A stretch of DNA of 25,485 nt, taken from assembly GCA_900128585.1 (NCBI GenBank), contig LT642287.1, positions 1 to 25,485 on the forward strand. The letters run 5' to 3'. The notes beneath the pieces were generated by a model. The model worked only from the letters and a program-made list of their open reading frames with translations, was not told the DNA's origin and ran no database searches. Of this stretch, positions 1-8,861 are shown one piece after another. Origin of the DNA: Stramenopiles sp. TOSAG23-3 (lineage: Eukaryota > Sar). How positions within the stretch are numbered: the stretch's first letter is position 1; each line of letters starts with the position of its first letter. The position numbers and the translations under genes are program-made.

Positions 1-71
<71 letters not shown>
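1..71. repeat. GAAA tetranucleotide microsatellite
   Basis: The window opens in an uninterrupted AAAG/GAAA tetranucleotide array of about 17 units, so the true array may extend beyond the left edge. It is pure purine on the + strand. It lies about 210 bp beyond the 3' end of the AKAP17A-like gene. The rest of the left flank (72-279) is AT-rich and has one TACCGGTA palindrome at 106-113. Confidence 0.95.
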
Positions 72-72
<1 letters not shown>

Positions 73-279
73 AGATACAACAAGAAATTGATTATATTAC
101 ATTCGTACCGGTAGAATAGGAGGAGGAGTCAGTCGCTCGGTAGAGATTCTAAGCATTAATATATACACAGCATAGCGAATGATGCTGTGTCGATTCTCCC
201 AAGAAGAAGGAGAAGGACTTTATCTTTCTTATTTCATACTACATACTTTTATTACATATAGACGACTATCTAAAACACA

Positions 280-2028
280 TTAACCGTCAGGGTAGATGAT
301 TTTGTCGACCATGTGAAGGATTGTTCCGTTCTCCACCCTTATGTCCCGCTTTCCATCGATCACACGGACCACTCTTCTTGGCTGATTTCGAGTTCCTAGC
401 CAAAGGACGTACTCCCCGACCTCGTTCAGTCTACAGTTCATCGTCTGCTCCATGTTCCCACAGAGGAGCATTCCTGGTCCTTGGTTGCCAAGGATGTACA
501 GGTCTTGCATCTGGTAAGGACCCCCAAGGATGTGGGTTCCCCAACAATCATCTTCCCATGTATCCACGAACTCGTCCAAAAATGCACTGTCGGGGGGTAC
601 AAATAACGTCACCCCGTGAAATTGTTCTGGGCGTTCGTGCACCTGCTCGTGGACGATTTCGAGAAACCGGCCAGCGTCTCCAAAGCCTTTCAACGCTTCC
701 AACAAGGAGGGAACTTTCAAGTTTGCCTCTGCTACTTTCTCGTTAACAATCTTCTCCGCTACCTCGACCTTCTTCTTGAGAAGCTTTATGCCGCTTTCGA
801 ACCGAGCGCTGCTCGCGCCGGGCTTGGTCAAGGCCGCAACTTTTTGCAGCGCTGCCCCCGCCGCCTTCAGCCTCTTTTCTATGGACTCCAAGTGACACAC
901 GGGCCGTGCATCGTCCGTTATGGCCGCCAGGCGATCCTTGTACTTTCTGTACTCTTTCATCAGCCTAACGTGATTATCCTTCGTCGCACGCTTCTCTCTC
1001 CTCGCCTGCGCCTTTGCGGCCTTCTCTTCCCGCTCCCGCTTATCCTTGCCGAGAGTGCGCCTCGCCTCCCTCAGGCGGCGGTTTTGTCTACAAAAGTAAC
1101 CGGTGGTGTCAAAGTCTACCCGGCACACCACTTGGTCGTCGGTGCGGTCGTCGTACAGAATGCCCCCGTTCATTGCATAGTATGCCGTCGAGTACCCTTC
1201 GAACGTTTTGAACTGAACGTACGCGTCAAACGTTAGGGAATCTTCCTGGTCCCTGCTGACCATCTCAAACATTAAGTCTACGGATTTGACAGGACCGAAG
1301 CGCATGAAGGCGGCCTGGACGATTATGTGCCCGCGCTGCGTAAAGTTGAAAAGGCGGTCGTCGGGGGCAGCCCCTAAATCGTTGTCGTCGTCGTCAATGA
1401 ACCAGATCGCCGGAAGGGAGTACAGAACAAGGGTGTCCGGTCGCTCCCCCGAGGGCAACTGTTCGAAATACGGTGCACTTGGAATTTTGTGCTGCACTAG
1501 CACAGCATGGCGGAAAAAATCACTCCAAGGGTAGTTGTCCGGGCCTTTTGCCAACAACATGACCTCGTGCTCAAGGGGAGAGGCGAGGTGGACGTGGCTG
1601 TAGAACCGAACGCTGGGGGACAACGTTTCCAACGAAATTCTTTGCTCTGACTGGCGCGACGAGACTGACCTTGCTTTTGAACTTGGTCTAGGAATGCTCA
1701 AATCCTCTGCTTTTCGTTCGCTGTAATGGTCGCCTTCCTTTTCAGAATAGTCTGCGTCCTCCTCCCCAGCCGTTTCCCCGCTACTTCCGGGCGACGGGGT
1801 CACTGGCGAACCCGCCCCGATTTGTTCTTGTTCCTCGTGCTCTTGGTGCTCCTCCTTTTCTGCTGGAGTCATTGGTCGAGGAATGGAGGAAAGGGGTGTA
1901 CTAATTCGTTCTGCATTCTTTCCCTCTTCCTGAAACACGCTCTTCTGCCTATGCTGCTCTCCTTTCTCCTCTTTGATTTTCTGTCCGCCAACCTCGTTGC
2001 CCTCCGCGAACAAGTCCAAGGCGTCCAT
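280..2028 (-). CDS. AKAP17A/XE7-like RRM protein with C-terminal fasciclin-like domain
   Basis: The protein is 582 aa from an ATG at 2026-2028 to TAA. Residues 1-140 are acidic, Ser/Pro/Glu-rich and low-complexity. Residues 165-325 resemble the RRM-like core of AKAP17A (SFRS17A/XE7): a W-S-D-FF segment at 168-172, GERPDT at 194-199, the LPAIWF strand at 205-210, FDAYVQF at 267-273 and VDFDTT at 304-309. In animals this family binds protein kinase A and affects splicing. A basic charged helix (316-435) follows. Residues 440-582 resemble one FAS1 domain, with an H1-like TLFVPPDSAF at 474-483 and an H2-like NGTILHMVDKIIYP at 567-580. FAS1 domains are usually secreted or membrane-anchored, but no signal peptide or membrane segment is visible here. 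Nuclear RNA-related function is inferred; the FAS1 role is unknown. It is divergent from the ACSF3 gene. Confidence 0.8.
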   Translation of the reverse strand: MDALDLFAEGNEVGGQKIKEEKGEQHRQKSVFQEEGKNAERISTPLSSIPRPMTPAEKEEHQEHEEQEQIGAGSPVTPSPGSSGETAGEEDADYSEKEGDHYSERKAEDLSIPRPSSKARSVSSRQSEQRISLETLSPSVRFYSHVHLASPLEHEVMLLAKGPDNYPWSDFFRHAVLVQHKIPSAPYFEQLPSGERPDTLVLYSLPAIWFIDDDDNDLGAAPDDRLFNFTQRGHIIVQAAFMRFGPVKSVDLMFEMVSRDQEDSLTFDAYVQFKTFEGYSTAYYAMNGGILYDDRTDDQVVCRVDFDTTGYFCRQNRRLREARRTLGKDKREREEKAAKAQARREKRATKDNHVRLMKEYRKYKDRLAAITDDARPVCHLESIEKRLKAAGAALQKVAALTKPGASSARFESGIKLLKKKVEVAEKIVNEKVAEANLKVPSLLEALKGFGDAGRFLEIVHEQVHERPEQFHGVTLFVPPDSAFLDEFVDTWEDDCWGTHILGGPYQMQDLYILGNQGPGMLLCGNMEQTMNCRLNEVGEYVLWLGTRNQPRRVVRVIDGKRDIRVENGTILHMVDKIIYPDG

Positions 2029-2610
2029 TTCTACTATCCAATGTTCCTTCTCAGTCGATTAAATACACCGAGGTCAAGGTCAATCCAAATAAAAAATATT
2101 TCACGCGCCCATGCCGTTAATTTCTGAAATCGCAACAAAAAAATACTTTTCTTTCGAAAGAATCGTTTCCTGGTTTCGTTTTCTTTTATATTCCATTTCG
2201 AACATTTCAAAATTTGAACTACAAACAACGATTGATTATTATTACTTCTTTTTTGTTGTTGTTGTTCTTGTGTTGTGCTCTAATTAATATTTAGTCTAGT
2301 TATTATTTTTTATGATATAGAAATAGCACAGGACGTCCGTTATTTTAGATGCTTCTTCATCAACATAATTCTTCTTCTTTTTTTTTTCAAAAAAAATAAA
2401 ATACAAATAAAATACCACACCACCACCACCACTCTTCTTATCTTTTTTCTTTGTGAATTTAATAATAATTCTTCTGAACAAAAGTTAATTGTTTGAAAAA
2501 GTATTTGGGGACGTATAGTTAATCCATGGTGTTTTTGTGAAAAGGTGGTGTACTTTCAATTCAAGAAACAGTTCTTGAAGGACATTATTACAGGGTAGTT
2601 ACTGCCTGCA
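2029..2610. other. Divergent intergenic region, AT-rich
   Basis: This spacer separates the AKAP17A-like gene (-) from the ACSF3-like gene (+) and must hold both promoters and 5' leaders. It is strongly AT-rich with T-runs and TTC/GTT clusters, for example near 2249-2273 and 2368-2400. Short open frames inside (2034-2228 and 2296-2481, minus strand) are low-complexity Lys/Phe/Asn-rich and look like chance frames. No clear TATA box or motif stands out from the AT background. Confidence 0.7.
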
Positions 2611-4272
2611 ATGCTCAGTAGAGTGAACGTAGTTGCCTCGTGGTTCACGGGAGGAGTTCGCGTCCGGAAGAGGGGGTTTTGCTCTGCCCTGTTGGAGAAG
2701 TTGGAAGTTCATGCTGAAACGAACGGATCCTCAACTGCCATTATTGAAAATTTTGTGGGCTCCTCGAGGAAGGAAACGAACTACAAGGCACTTTGGGAGA
2801 AAGTCAAACTTACTGCCGACGCCCTCAGCCAGGCTGAGCCTTCGCCGGGCCGAACGTCCCCCAGAAGCAACCGGGTCGGATTTTTATGTCAACCGGGCAG
2901 CAACTATGTGATTACCCTCTTTGCCATTTGGAGGTGTGGTTACGTCGCCGTTCCACTGTCGCCCGCTCACCCTGCGAAAGAGCTGGACTACATCATCAAT
3001 GATGGCGACGTTGATTTCGTTCTTGCAGAGCCAGAGTTTATCGAGAGCGAGAATCACCTGCAACCCCTTGCCCTGGAGAACCAACCTGTGCTGGACGTGG
3101 AGGGTTTGATACAGGCTGCAAACGCTGAGGAAGAATCGACCCTGTCGCGGAAGAATGCAGCGCCAGGACGTGCTGCTGCGTACTTGATATACACCAGTGG
3201 TACGACAGGGCGCCCAAAGGGAGTCGTGCACACCCACAAAGCCATTGAAGTGCAGGTGAACGACTTGGTCTCAGCGTGGAAATGGCAAAACACAGACCAC
3301 ATTCTCCACTTTCTTCCTTTGCACCATGTCCATGGTGTCGTAAATAAACTCCTGTGCTGCCTGTATGCGGGCGCTGTCTGCGAATTTATCGATAGCACAC
3401 CCGAATCGATCCTTTCACGCTTGGTAGGGGCCAATGCCCTGGGCGACATAAATTTATTCATGGCTGTCCCAACAGTCTATGCGCGCTTGATAGAAGCTTA
3501 CCATAAGCTCCCTAAGAAAGAGCAGGAAAAAGTGTACACTTCGTGCCAGAACATGCGCCTGATGGTCAGCGGCTCTGCTGCGTTGCCAACAGGGGTAATG
3601 AAAGAGTGGGAGAGAATAAGTGGTCACACGCTGCTGGAGCGTTACGGCATGACAGAATTCTGCATGGCCCTGAGCAACCCGTTGACACCTGTGGAAGAAC
3701 GGCACCCGGGCTGTGTGGGTCTACCTCTTCCATCCGTGGAGGTAAGAATATGTGGTACGTCGAACCCCTCCGATGTCGCCGAAGTTTCCCCTGGAACGTC
3801 GGGCGAGCTTCGTGTCAAAGGGAAAGGGGTGTTTAAGATTTACCACAACCGTCCGGAAGAAACAGAGAGCGCGTTTGACGATGAAGGCTACTTTATGACG
3901 GGAGACATCGCCCGGTACAACAGTGATTTGGAAACGTACGAAATTTTGGGTCGTGCAAGTGTGGACATAATTAAGTCTGGCGGCTACAAAATCAGCGCGT
4001 TGGAAGTGGAGCGGCATTTGCTCGACCACCCCTGCATTGCTGAGGTGTCCGTCATTGGCCTGGTAGACCCAACATGGGGGGAAAATGTTGTCGCGGTGGT
4101 GCGACTCACCGAACAGTCGTCTGGTTTGGAGTTGGACGATTTGCGTCAGTGGGCATCAAAGCGAATTGCGTCGTACAAACTTCCAACAAAAATGCACATT
4201 GTAGAAGCTATTCAAAAAAACGCAATTGGAAAAATCAACAAAAAAGAATTGGCAAAGAATTTTGAAATATAA
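2611..4272 (+). CDS. ACSF3: Acyl-CoA synthetase family member 3 / malonyl-CoA synthetase
   Basis: The protein is 553 aa and belongs to the ANL adenylating superfamily. The phosphate-binding loop TSGTTGRPKG is at 195-204, the HHVHG segment at 238-242, the A5 motif ERYGMTE at 343-349, the A7 motif TGDIARY at 430-436, the hinge LGRASVD at 446-452 and KSGGYKIS at 455-462, and the C-terminal catalytic lysine is probably K541 in AIGKI. The HVHG and RYGMTE blocks are typical of MatB/ACSF3 enzymes, which make malonyl-CoA (or methylmalonyl-CoA) from the diacid, CoA and ATP and feed mitochondrial fatty acid synthesis in animals. The first 28 residues are rich in Arg/Lys, Ser and hydrophobics and lack acidic residues, like a mitochondrial presequence, which supports this first ATG. 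A related medium-chain or coumarate-type ligase cannot be fully excluded. Confidence 0.9.
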   Translation: MLSRVNVVASWFTGGVRVRKRGFCSALLEKLEVHAETNGSSTAIIENFVGSSRKETNYKALWEKVKLTADALSQAEPSPGRTSPRSNRVGFLCQPGSNYVITLFAIWRCGYVAVPLSPAHPAKELDYIINDGDVDFVLAEPEFIESENHLQPLALENQPVLDVEGLIQAANAEEESTLSRKNAAPGRAAAYLIYTSGTTGRPKGVVHTHKAIEVQVNDLVSAWKWQNTDHILHFLPLHHVHGVVNKLLCCLYAGAVCEFIDSTPESILSRLVGANALGDINLFMAVPTVYARLIEAYHKLPKKEQEKVYTSCQNMRLMVSGSAALPTGVMKEWERISGHTLLERYGMTEFCMALSNPLTPVEERHPGCVGLPLPSVEVRICGTSNPSDVAEVSPGTSGELRVKGKGVFKIYHNRPEETESAFDDEGYFMTGDIARYNSDLETYEILGRASVDIIKSGGYKISALEVERHLLDHPCIAEVSVIGLVDPTWGENVVAVVRLTEQSSGLELDDLRQWASKRIASYKLPTKMHIVEAIQKNAIGKINKKELAKNFEI

Positions 4273-5015
4273 AATATGCAATATTATTTTATTTTTGTTA
4301 TTTTAATTATTATTGCTTCACAGAAGGATGATCATGTGGTGTTGGTTGGATGGATGAATTCTTTTTTTTTTCTTTGCTATAATAATATTATTTATTATTA
4401 TTTTTTTACCCATTTATTTATTACCGCCGGTATTACCGGTAGACCAATTAGTTAATATTATTCGGTCTATTTAATATTAATATTAATACCAGGTAATAAG
4501 GAATCACCGAAGTTCAACAACAACAACAATCGAAAAAACATTTTATTTTTTAAATAATATATTATTAATATCTAGACGACCAATAACAGCATTGCAATAG
4601 CATCATAAATAAGACGAAGAAGACGTATTTTAATAAATTACTACAACAACAACAACAGCAGTTGAAAAAAAAAAAAAGAAGGAAGAAGAAGAGAAGAAGA
4701 GAAGAAGAGAAGGAAGAAGAAGAGAAAAGAAGAGGAGATTTTATTATTATTATTATTTTATTATTTTTTTTTTATTATATTATTAATAATTTTAAAAAAT
4801 TATATTAATATATTTGATTAATAACGGTGAATAATCATATTATTATACGAGGAGCAAGTTGTTGCGCATGAAAAATAGACGATCAATGCATGAAGAATTT
4901 TCGTAAGTGTGCTCGAATGAATGCAAAGTTAAAGCGTTGAGTCCCAAGTGTCCACGCAACTAATTTTGGCTTGGTGCGTACTCACACTCACACATAGTAC
5001 GTAACTACGTGCAAC
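4273..5015. other. AT-rich spacer with palindromes and polypurine tract
   Basis: This spacer follows the ACSF3-like stop and precedes the acyltransferase start on the same strand. It contains AT runs, the palindrome TACCGGTA (4434-4441), TACCAGGTA (4487-4495) and an imperfect TAGACC/GGTCTA inverted pair (4440-4445 and 4464-4469). A 75-nt polypurine tract lies at 4664-4738. The last 40 bp before the next ATG are richer in C and hold GTACGTAAC (4997-5005). I see no gene here. Confidence 0.75.
4664..4738. repeat. Polypurine GAA/GAAGA tract
   Basis: Seventy-five consecutive purines on the + strand begin with an A-run and continue as imperfect GAA/GAAGAG units. Mirror-symmetric segments of this kind can form triplex (H-DNA) in supercoiled DNA; that is general knowledge, not shown here. 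It lies about 280 bp upstream of the acyltransferase start. Confidence 0.9.
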
Positions 5016-8000
5016 ATGTTAAAGAAACACCATGAAAAAATCCGTGGTGGTGTTCGAAGTTTTATCCACTTCCTTACCCGGTTGTACATATCTGACGTGG
5101 AAGTGAGGGGGCTCCGAAATTTGCAACGATTGCAAAGCGGGAGCAGCGGGGCCATTTTTGCTGGTAATCATCCCTCCGGACTGCTCGACCCAATGGTTGT
5201 CATGACTGCCCTTCCAGACAAGAAAATTAGTTCAGTGGCAAAGTACGGCCTGTTCAAAGCCCCCGTCGTGGGCTTCTTCCTTCAAGTTATGCAAAGCGTG
5301 CCGGTTGCGCAGCCCTACGATCATGACCTCCCCCCAGAAAAGCAGATGCCAAAGGAGGAGCGTCAGAAAATGAATGAGCAGATGTTCAAGACCGTCACGC
5401 AACGTTTGGTTGACGGTGTGAACGTGTGCATTTTTCCCGAGGGGACGTGCCATTCCACCCCACAAATCAAGGCGCTGAAAGTTGGGACAGCGCGGATGGC
5501 GCTGCAAGTATCGGCCGGAACGAACGGGGAGATGCGAATACCCATTTTTCCTGTGGGGATAACGTACTCCGTTCCGAGTGGTGCAAGGTTTAGAGCAAAG
5601 GTTTTGGTAGACATTGGGCACCCCGTTGAAGTAACGGATGAACTGTTGGCAATGTACCAAAGTGGAGACCCTTCTGCCGCCCGTTTGGCAGAGGAAAAGA
5701 TGACGGGCCGTATCGATCGCCACCTCAGCGACGTGACCGTGCGTGTGCCGGACTGGGTTGTGGAGCTTGAAAAGCACTGCAAAGTCAGGGGCTTGGCCAA
5801 GCCTGTTTATTCAACCGTGCGTAAAGGCAAGAAATGGTACGAGCAGCAGGGGGTTGCCTTGGGGAAATTCGTGTTTGGGGACCAACAGGAGGGAGCCGTC
5901 GGGGTCAGGGAAGACTTTCAGCAGTACGACTCTGACAAAGACGGGGCCCTGACGGCCGCTGAACTTTCAACGATGATGGGTGAAAAATTGGGCGCTACGG
6001 TGTCCATCAAACAAGCAGAAAAGATGATTTCTGATTTTTCAAAAAATGGCGAAAAAACCTTATCTCTGCTAGAGTTTGAAACCATGGTCGGCATGGAGCG
6101 AAGGAAAGAACAGTGCCGCATCGAGGTAGGGGATGCCGCGTTCACCAGCGTCCCCCACTACGAAACGGTGGCGGAAGCCCGAAGGCGAATGCGAAAAACG
6201 CAGGCGGACAGTGCCATGCAGTCTGGCGCCATCGCGGCCGCAAAAATTGTTCCAGAAAAACCCAGCATTGAGCTGCAACGAGATGCGGCCCGCAATGCAC
6301 TGTTTAGTCTGGCAAAACTGCAGCCGACGCCAAGCGAGTGGGACTTCATTAACTTAATGCACTTATCGCGCCGCATCTACAAGCCCCACTCTGCAAAGTT
6401 AACGCTGGGGCAGTATGCCGACTTGACTCGGTCGTTCGCCAAAGTAGCTGTGCGACGAATTGACGATCCTGTCTTTCAAAAGCTTTGGAAAAGTGTCATG
6501 GGGTACAACAGCAAATTGGGAGAGCTGGGTTTGACGGACAAGTACGTCGCTCAGCATGCTAGGGGGTCCGACCCGCTCAATGAACGGTTGAACAAACTGC
6601 GCGAGAAGGCCCGCTTGACGATCGCAACGACCTTTTTGAAGCAAATGGTCGGGCTCGCGGGCGGCATCGCGCACAGTCCAATTGTAATTCTGGCGCAGGT
6701 CGCTGGGACTAAAATGGGCGTGGATGAGTTCGGGGACCGAAGTGTTGAGGCCACCATGAGAATAGTTGCGAGCCTTGGAGGCATCGTGCTATATTACCCC
6801 ACAGTTGCAATTGCCGTCAGCGCGTACTCTGGCTCGTTCCTGCTCGGGCTGTCCGTGATCCCCGCCATGGCACTCTCGGGCTATACATGGATACATCAGC
6901 GACCTATGCAAAACGCCGTAAAGCTGCTAAAAGGGTCTTTAAAACTTCTAACGAGCAAAGACACTGTTGATGGGCTGCGCCTGGAACGATCTCTGCTTCA
7001 ATCTGAACTGCGGGACTTCGCCGACGCCCACGCGGCGCCCGGCGTGAAAGGCTGGTGGAAAAACCCAGAGAAGTACATTTCCAAAATCAAAGAAAAGCGA
7101 GTGCAGGAGACAATGGAATTTCTTGAAGGAGCCCAACGGGTAACGCAACAGGGCATAGAGCAAGCGGCGTTGGTCCCATTGACGATTCCGCTGTCCAATC
7201 GTTTTAAACGCATCGAGAACGAGCGGGCCGTGCTTACACTGAAACAATCCCAAGGGAACGAGAACGTTTTGCTCTGGATCCCGGGCCGAAACGACAGTTT
7301 CTTTCACGTCCACATCTTGGACAGAGTGCTAAATGCTGGCTTTGATTTGGCTGTCTTGGACCTGCGGCGCTGCGGTCGCAGCAAAATCGATGCAGACGGG
7401 ACAACCCCTCTGGTAGAAGAATTTCTGGCCCACGACTCTTACGACTTTGCGGAGTACCACGAAGAATTCGACTCGGCTTTGTCTTTTCTCAAAAGGCCCA
7501 CGCCGCTCTCTCCCACACTGGATGTTGCCGCCGGCAACGGCTGCGGGAAGTACTATGAAAATATCGTCGTGTACGCGCACTCTACAGGCGGGCTGGTTGC
7601 AGCACAATACGGTGCAGACGGTAGTGACAACAGTGGTGCATGGCGGGGAGCAATCGATGGGTATATCTTCAACTCGCCATTTTGGTCGTGGAATCTACCC
7701 TGGTACAACAAGCTCCTGCTCGAAAAGCTCGAGAATGCAATGAGGGCTGACCTAGTCGATCCGGGCACGAAAATGTCGGTGGGGGGAGCTCCATCAGAGT
7801 ACTCCATGGACTTGTACAAGACGTACGGTTTTACGCACCCGCTTTTGAAAAGCCTGAAAGACCTGCATGTCACTGCTGGATGGATGAACGCCGTCAAAAG
7901 TGTCCAAACCCAACTTTACGACGGAAGACTCGTTTTGAAGAAACCCTCGTTGGTTATGTCGACTCCAGCCGATGAAGTGCTGGTGAACGACGATATTGAA

Positions 8001-8171
8001 CAACTTTCGCAACACCTCTTGTGGGAAGAGAACCCGGATCTGTTTCAATACAAGCAAGTGGGCAGTAGTGAAGCTGAACCGTCTGCCCACGACCTGTTGG
8101 CTGCTCCAAGCGCCATTCGCGTCGATGAAGCCATGAGGCATATCGAACAGTTTTTAAACCGTCACTTTTAA
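5016..8171 (+). CDS. Glycerolipid acyltransferase / EF-hand / alpha-beta hydrolase fusion
   Basis: The protein is 1051 aa in one uninterrupted frame. Residues 45-205 form a PlsC-type acyltransferase core: the catalytic block NHPSGLLD has H52 and D58 (five residues between, as in Gat1/Gat2-type and related enzymes), and FPEGT is at 140-144. Residues 305-316 are a canonical EF-hand loop with D305, D307, D309 and E316; a second loop around 340-353 is degenerate. Residues about 410-535 resemble the region after the core in Gat1/Gat2-like glycerol-3-phosphate acyltransferases. Hydrophobic segments follow at about 534-565 and 582-628, probably membrane-embedded. Residues about 755-1051 are a serine hydrolase of the alpha/beta fold: nucleophile elbow AHSTGG with S856, likely acid D986 (in PADEV) and likely H1025 (in SAHDL). 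It probably acts at ER or lipid-droplet membranes on glycerolipids, perhaps under calcium control. The domain calls are firm; the substrate is inferred. Confidence 0.88.
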   Translation: MLKKHHEKIRGGVRSFIHFLTRLYISDVEVRGLRNLQRLQSGSSGAIFAGNHPSGLLDPMVVMTALPDKKISSVAKYGLFKAPVVGFFLQVMQSVPVAQPYDHDLPPEKQMPKEERQKMNEQMFKTVTQRLVDGVNVCIFPEGTCHSTPQIKALKVGTARMALQVSAGTNGEMRIPIFPVGITYSVPSGARFRAKVLVDIGHPVEVTDELLAMYQSGDPSAARLAEEKMTGRIDRHLSDVTVRVPDWVVELEKHCKVRGLAKPVYSTVRKGKKWYEQQGVALGKFVFGDQQEGAVGVREDFQQYDSDKDGALTAAELSTMMGEKLGATVSIKQAEKMISDFSKNGEKTLSLLEFETMVGMERRKEQCRIEVGDAAFTSVPHYETVAEARRRMRKTQADSAMQSGAIAAAKIVPEKPSIELQRDAARNALFSLAKLQPTPSEWDFINLMHLSRRIYKPHSAKLTLGQYADLTRSFAKVAVRRIDDPVFQKLWKSVMGYNSKLGELGLTDKYVAQHARGSDPLNERLNKLREKARLTIATTFLKQMVGLAGGIAHSPIVILAQVAGTKMGVDEFGDRSVEATMRIVASLGGIVLYYPTVAIAVSAYSGSFLLGLSVIPAMALSGYTWIHQRPMQNAVKLLKGSLKLLTSKDTVDGLRLERSLLQSELRDFADAHAAPGVKGWWKNPEKYISKIKEKRVQETMEFLEGAQRVTQQGIEQAALVPLTIPLSNRFKRIENERAVLTLKQSQGNENVLLWIPGRNDSFFHVHILDRVLNAGFDLAVLDLRRCGRSKIDADGTTPLVEEFLAHDSYDFAEYHEEFDSALSFLKRPTPLSPTLDVAAGNGCGKYYENIVVYAHSTGGLVAAQYGADGSDNSGAWRGAIDGYIFNSPFWSWNLPWYNKLLLEKLENAMRADLVDPGTKMSVGGAPSEYSMDLYKTYGFTHPLLKSLKDLHVTAGWMNAVKSVQTQLYDGRLVLKKPSLVMSTPADEVLVNDDIEQLSQHLLWEENPDLFQYKQVGSSEAEPSAHDLLAAPSAIRVDEAMRHIEQFLNRHF

Positions 8172-8237
8172 ACAGAAAAAATCTCTGATAAAATTCTAAA
8201 AGATATTTATCATTTTCGTATATGAATAAATAAGAAA

Positions 8238-8283
8238 AAAAACAAATTAAAAATATATTATGGCTATTATATAATTTGTTTTT
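8238..8283. terminator. AT-rich inverted repeat 3' of the acyltransferase fusion
   Basis: AAAAACAAATTA (8238-8249) and TAATTTGTTTTT (8272-8283) are exact reverse complements separated by 22 nt, about 65 bp past the stop codon. A third copy of the left arm occurs at 8296-8307. It could be a weak RNA hairpin in the 3' UTR or a remnant of a small inverted-repeat element. A terminator or processing role is inference. Confidence 0.35.
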
Positions 8284-8450
8284 AATTTTATAATAAAAAA
8301 CAAATTATATAGTATGTTTTAAGACTGTACTATATTACTATATATTTTGTTTTGTTTTAAGACTCTCATTTTAAATCAAATACTACTTCAAAAATGTAAT
8401 AATATTGTGTTGCTCCTTTTGTCCATTCTAATCAATATATCATACCATTG

Positions 8451-8708
8451 TCACTTAGTCTTGACTATCATTCTCAGATACGTACTCCATGCATGATCCA
8501 AATCGGTAGGTGGATTGGCAATGCTTTCAAATGATCTGTAATTAACTTCCTCTTCCGATGTCTCACTCATAGATAACTGAAACCTTGTGTGATTTTCCAA
8601 GCAGCGGCGTAAATATTTTAGAGGTGCCCGTTGTCTGTCTTGTACATCAGTCAATGGATTATCATTTGTGGGTTGGGGTGGCGGGGGAGGGTTGTACCTT
8701 AAAAGCAA
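8451..8708 (-). other. Small open stretch, possible exon or gene remnant
   Basis: About 85 codons are open on the minus strand without an ATG at the 5' end; the first internal ATG would leave about 40 codons. The translation has a proline run followed by a non-repetitive charged segment (RAPLKYLRRCLENH and onward), unlike the low-complexity frames of other spacers. Just upstream on the minus strand is a pyrimidine-rich stretch ending in AG (about 8704-8715), which resembles a 3' splice site. No upstream exon with a start is evident before the DEAD-box gene. I do not recognise the family. It could be a short exon, a decayed gene or element, or chance. Confidence 0.2.
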
Positions 8709-8790
8709 GAAAATTGGCTGTGATTACACATACATACTCAATCGTAGAGCGATTTTTAGAGATTTAAGAACACGCGTGTACCTTAACGGA

Positions 8791-8830
8791 AACACGCGGT
8801 CGTAAAAAAATTATTATTTACTCGCGTGTT
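8791..8830 (-). promoter_or_regulatory. GC-rich stem-loop in the DEAD-box 3' UTR
   Basis: AACACGCG (8791-8798) and CGCGTGTT (8823-8830) are perfect complements with a 24-nt AT-rich loop, only 31 bp beyond the helicase stop codon. A further AACACGCG sits at 8769-8776 inside the 10-bp palindrome ACACGCGTGT (8770-8779), so alternative pairings are possible. The GC-rich stem stands out in an AT-rich background and would be transcribed in the 3' UTR. Confidence 0.45.
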
Positions 8831-8861
8831 ACATTTTAATCTTCATATACCAGAGGCGCCC

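Larger units (their letters stand above)
8172..8861. other. Convergent 3' spacer with inverted and direct repeats
   Basis: This spacer lies between the ends of the acyltransferase fusion (+) and the DEAD-box gene (-). The first 230 bp are extremely AT-rich and contain repeated AAAAACAAATTA units in both orientations. From about 8440 to 8760 the composition is less AT-rich and includes an 85-codon open stretch on the minus strand (listed separately). The end carries AACACGCG/CGCGTGTT repeats close to the helicase stop. TGTACCTTAA occurs twice (8693-8702 and 8777-8786). Confidence 0.7.

Noticed and set aside
2611-8171. ACSF3 and acyltransferase as a lipid operon
   Set aside because: They share a strand but are separated by 743 bp of AT-rich DNA in a eukaryote. 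Co-transcription is unsupported and chance adjacency is enough.
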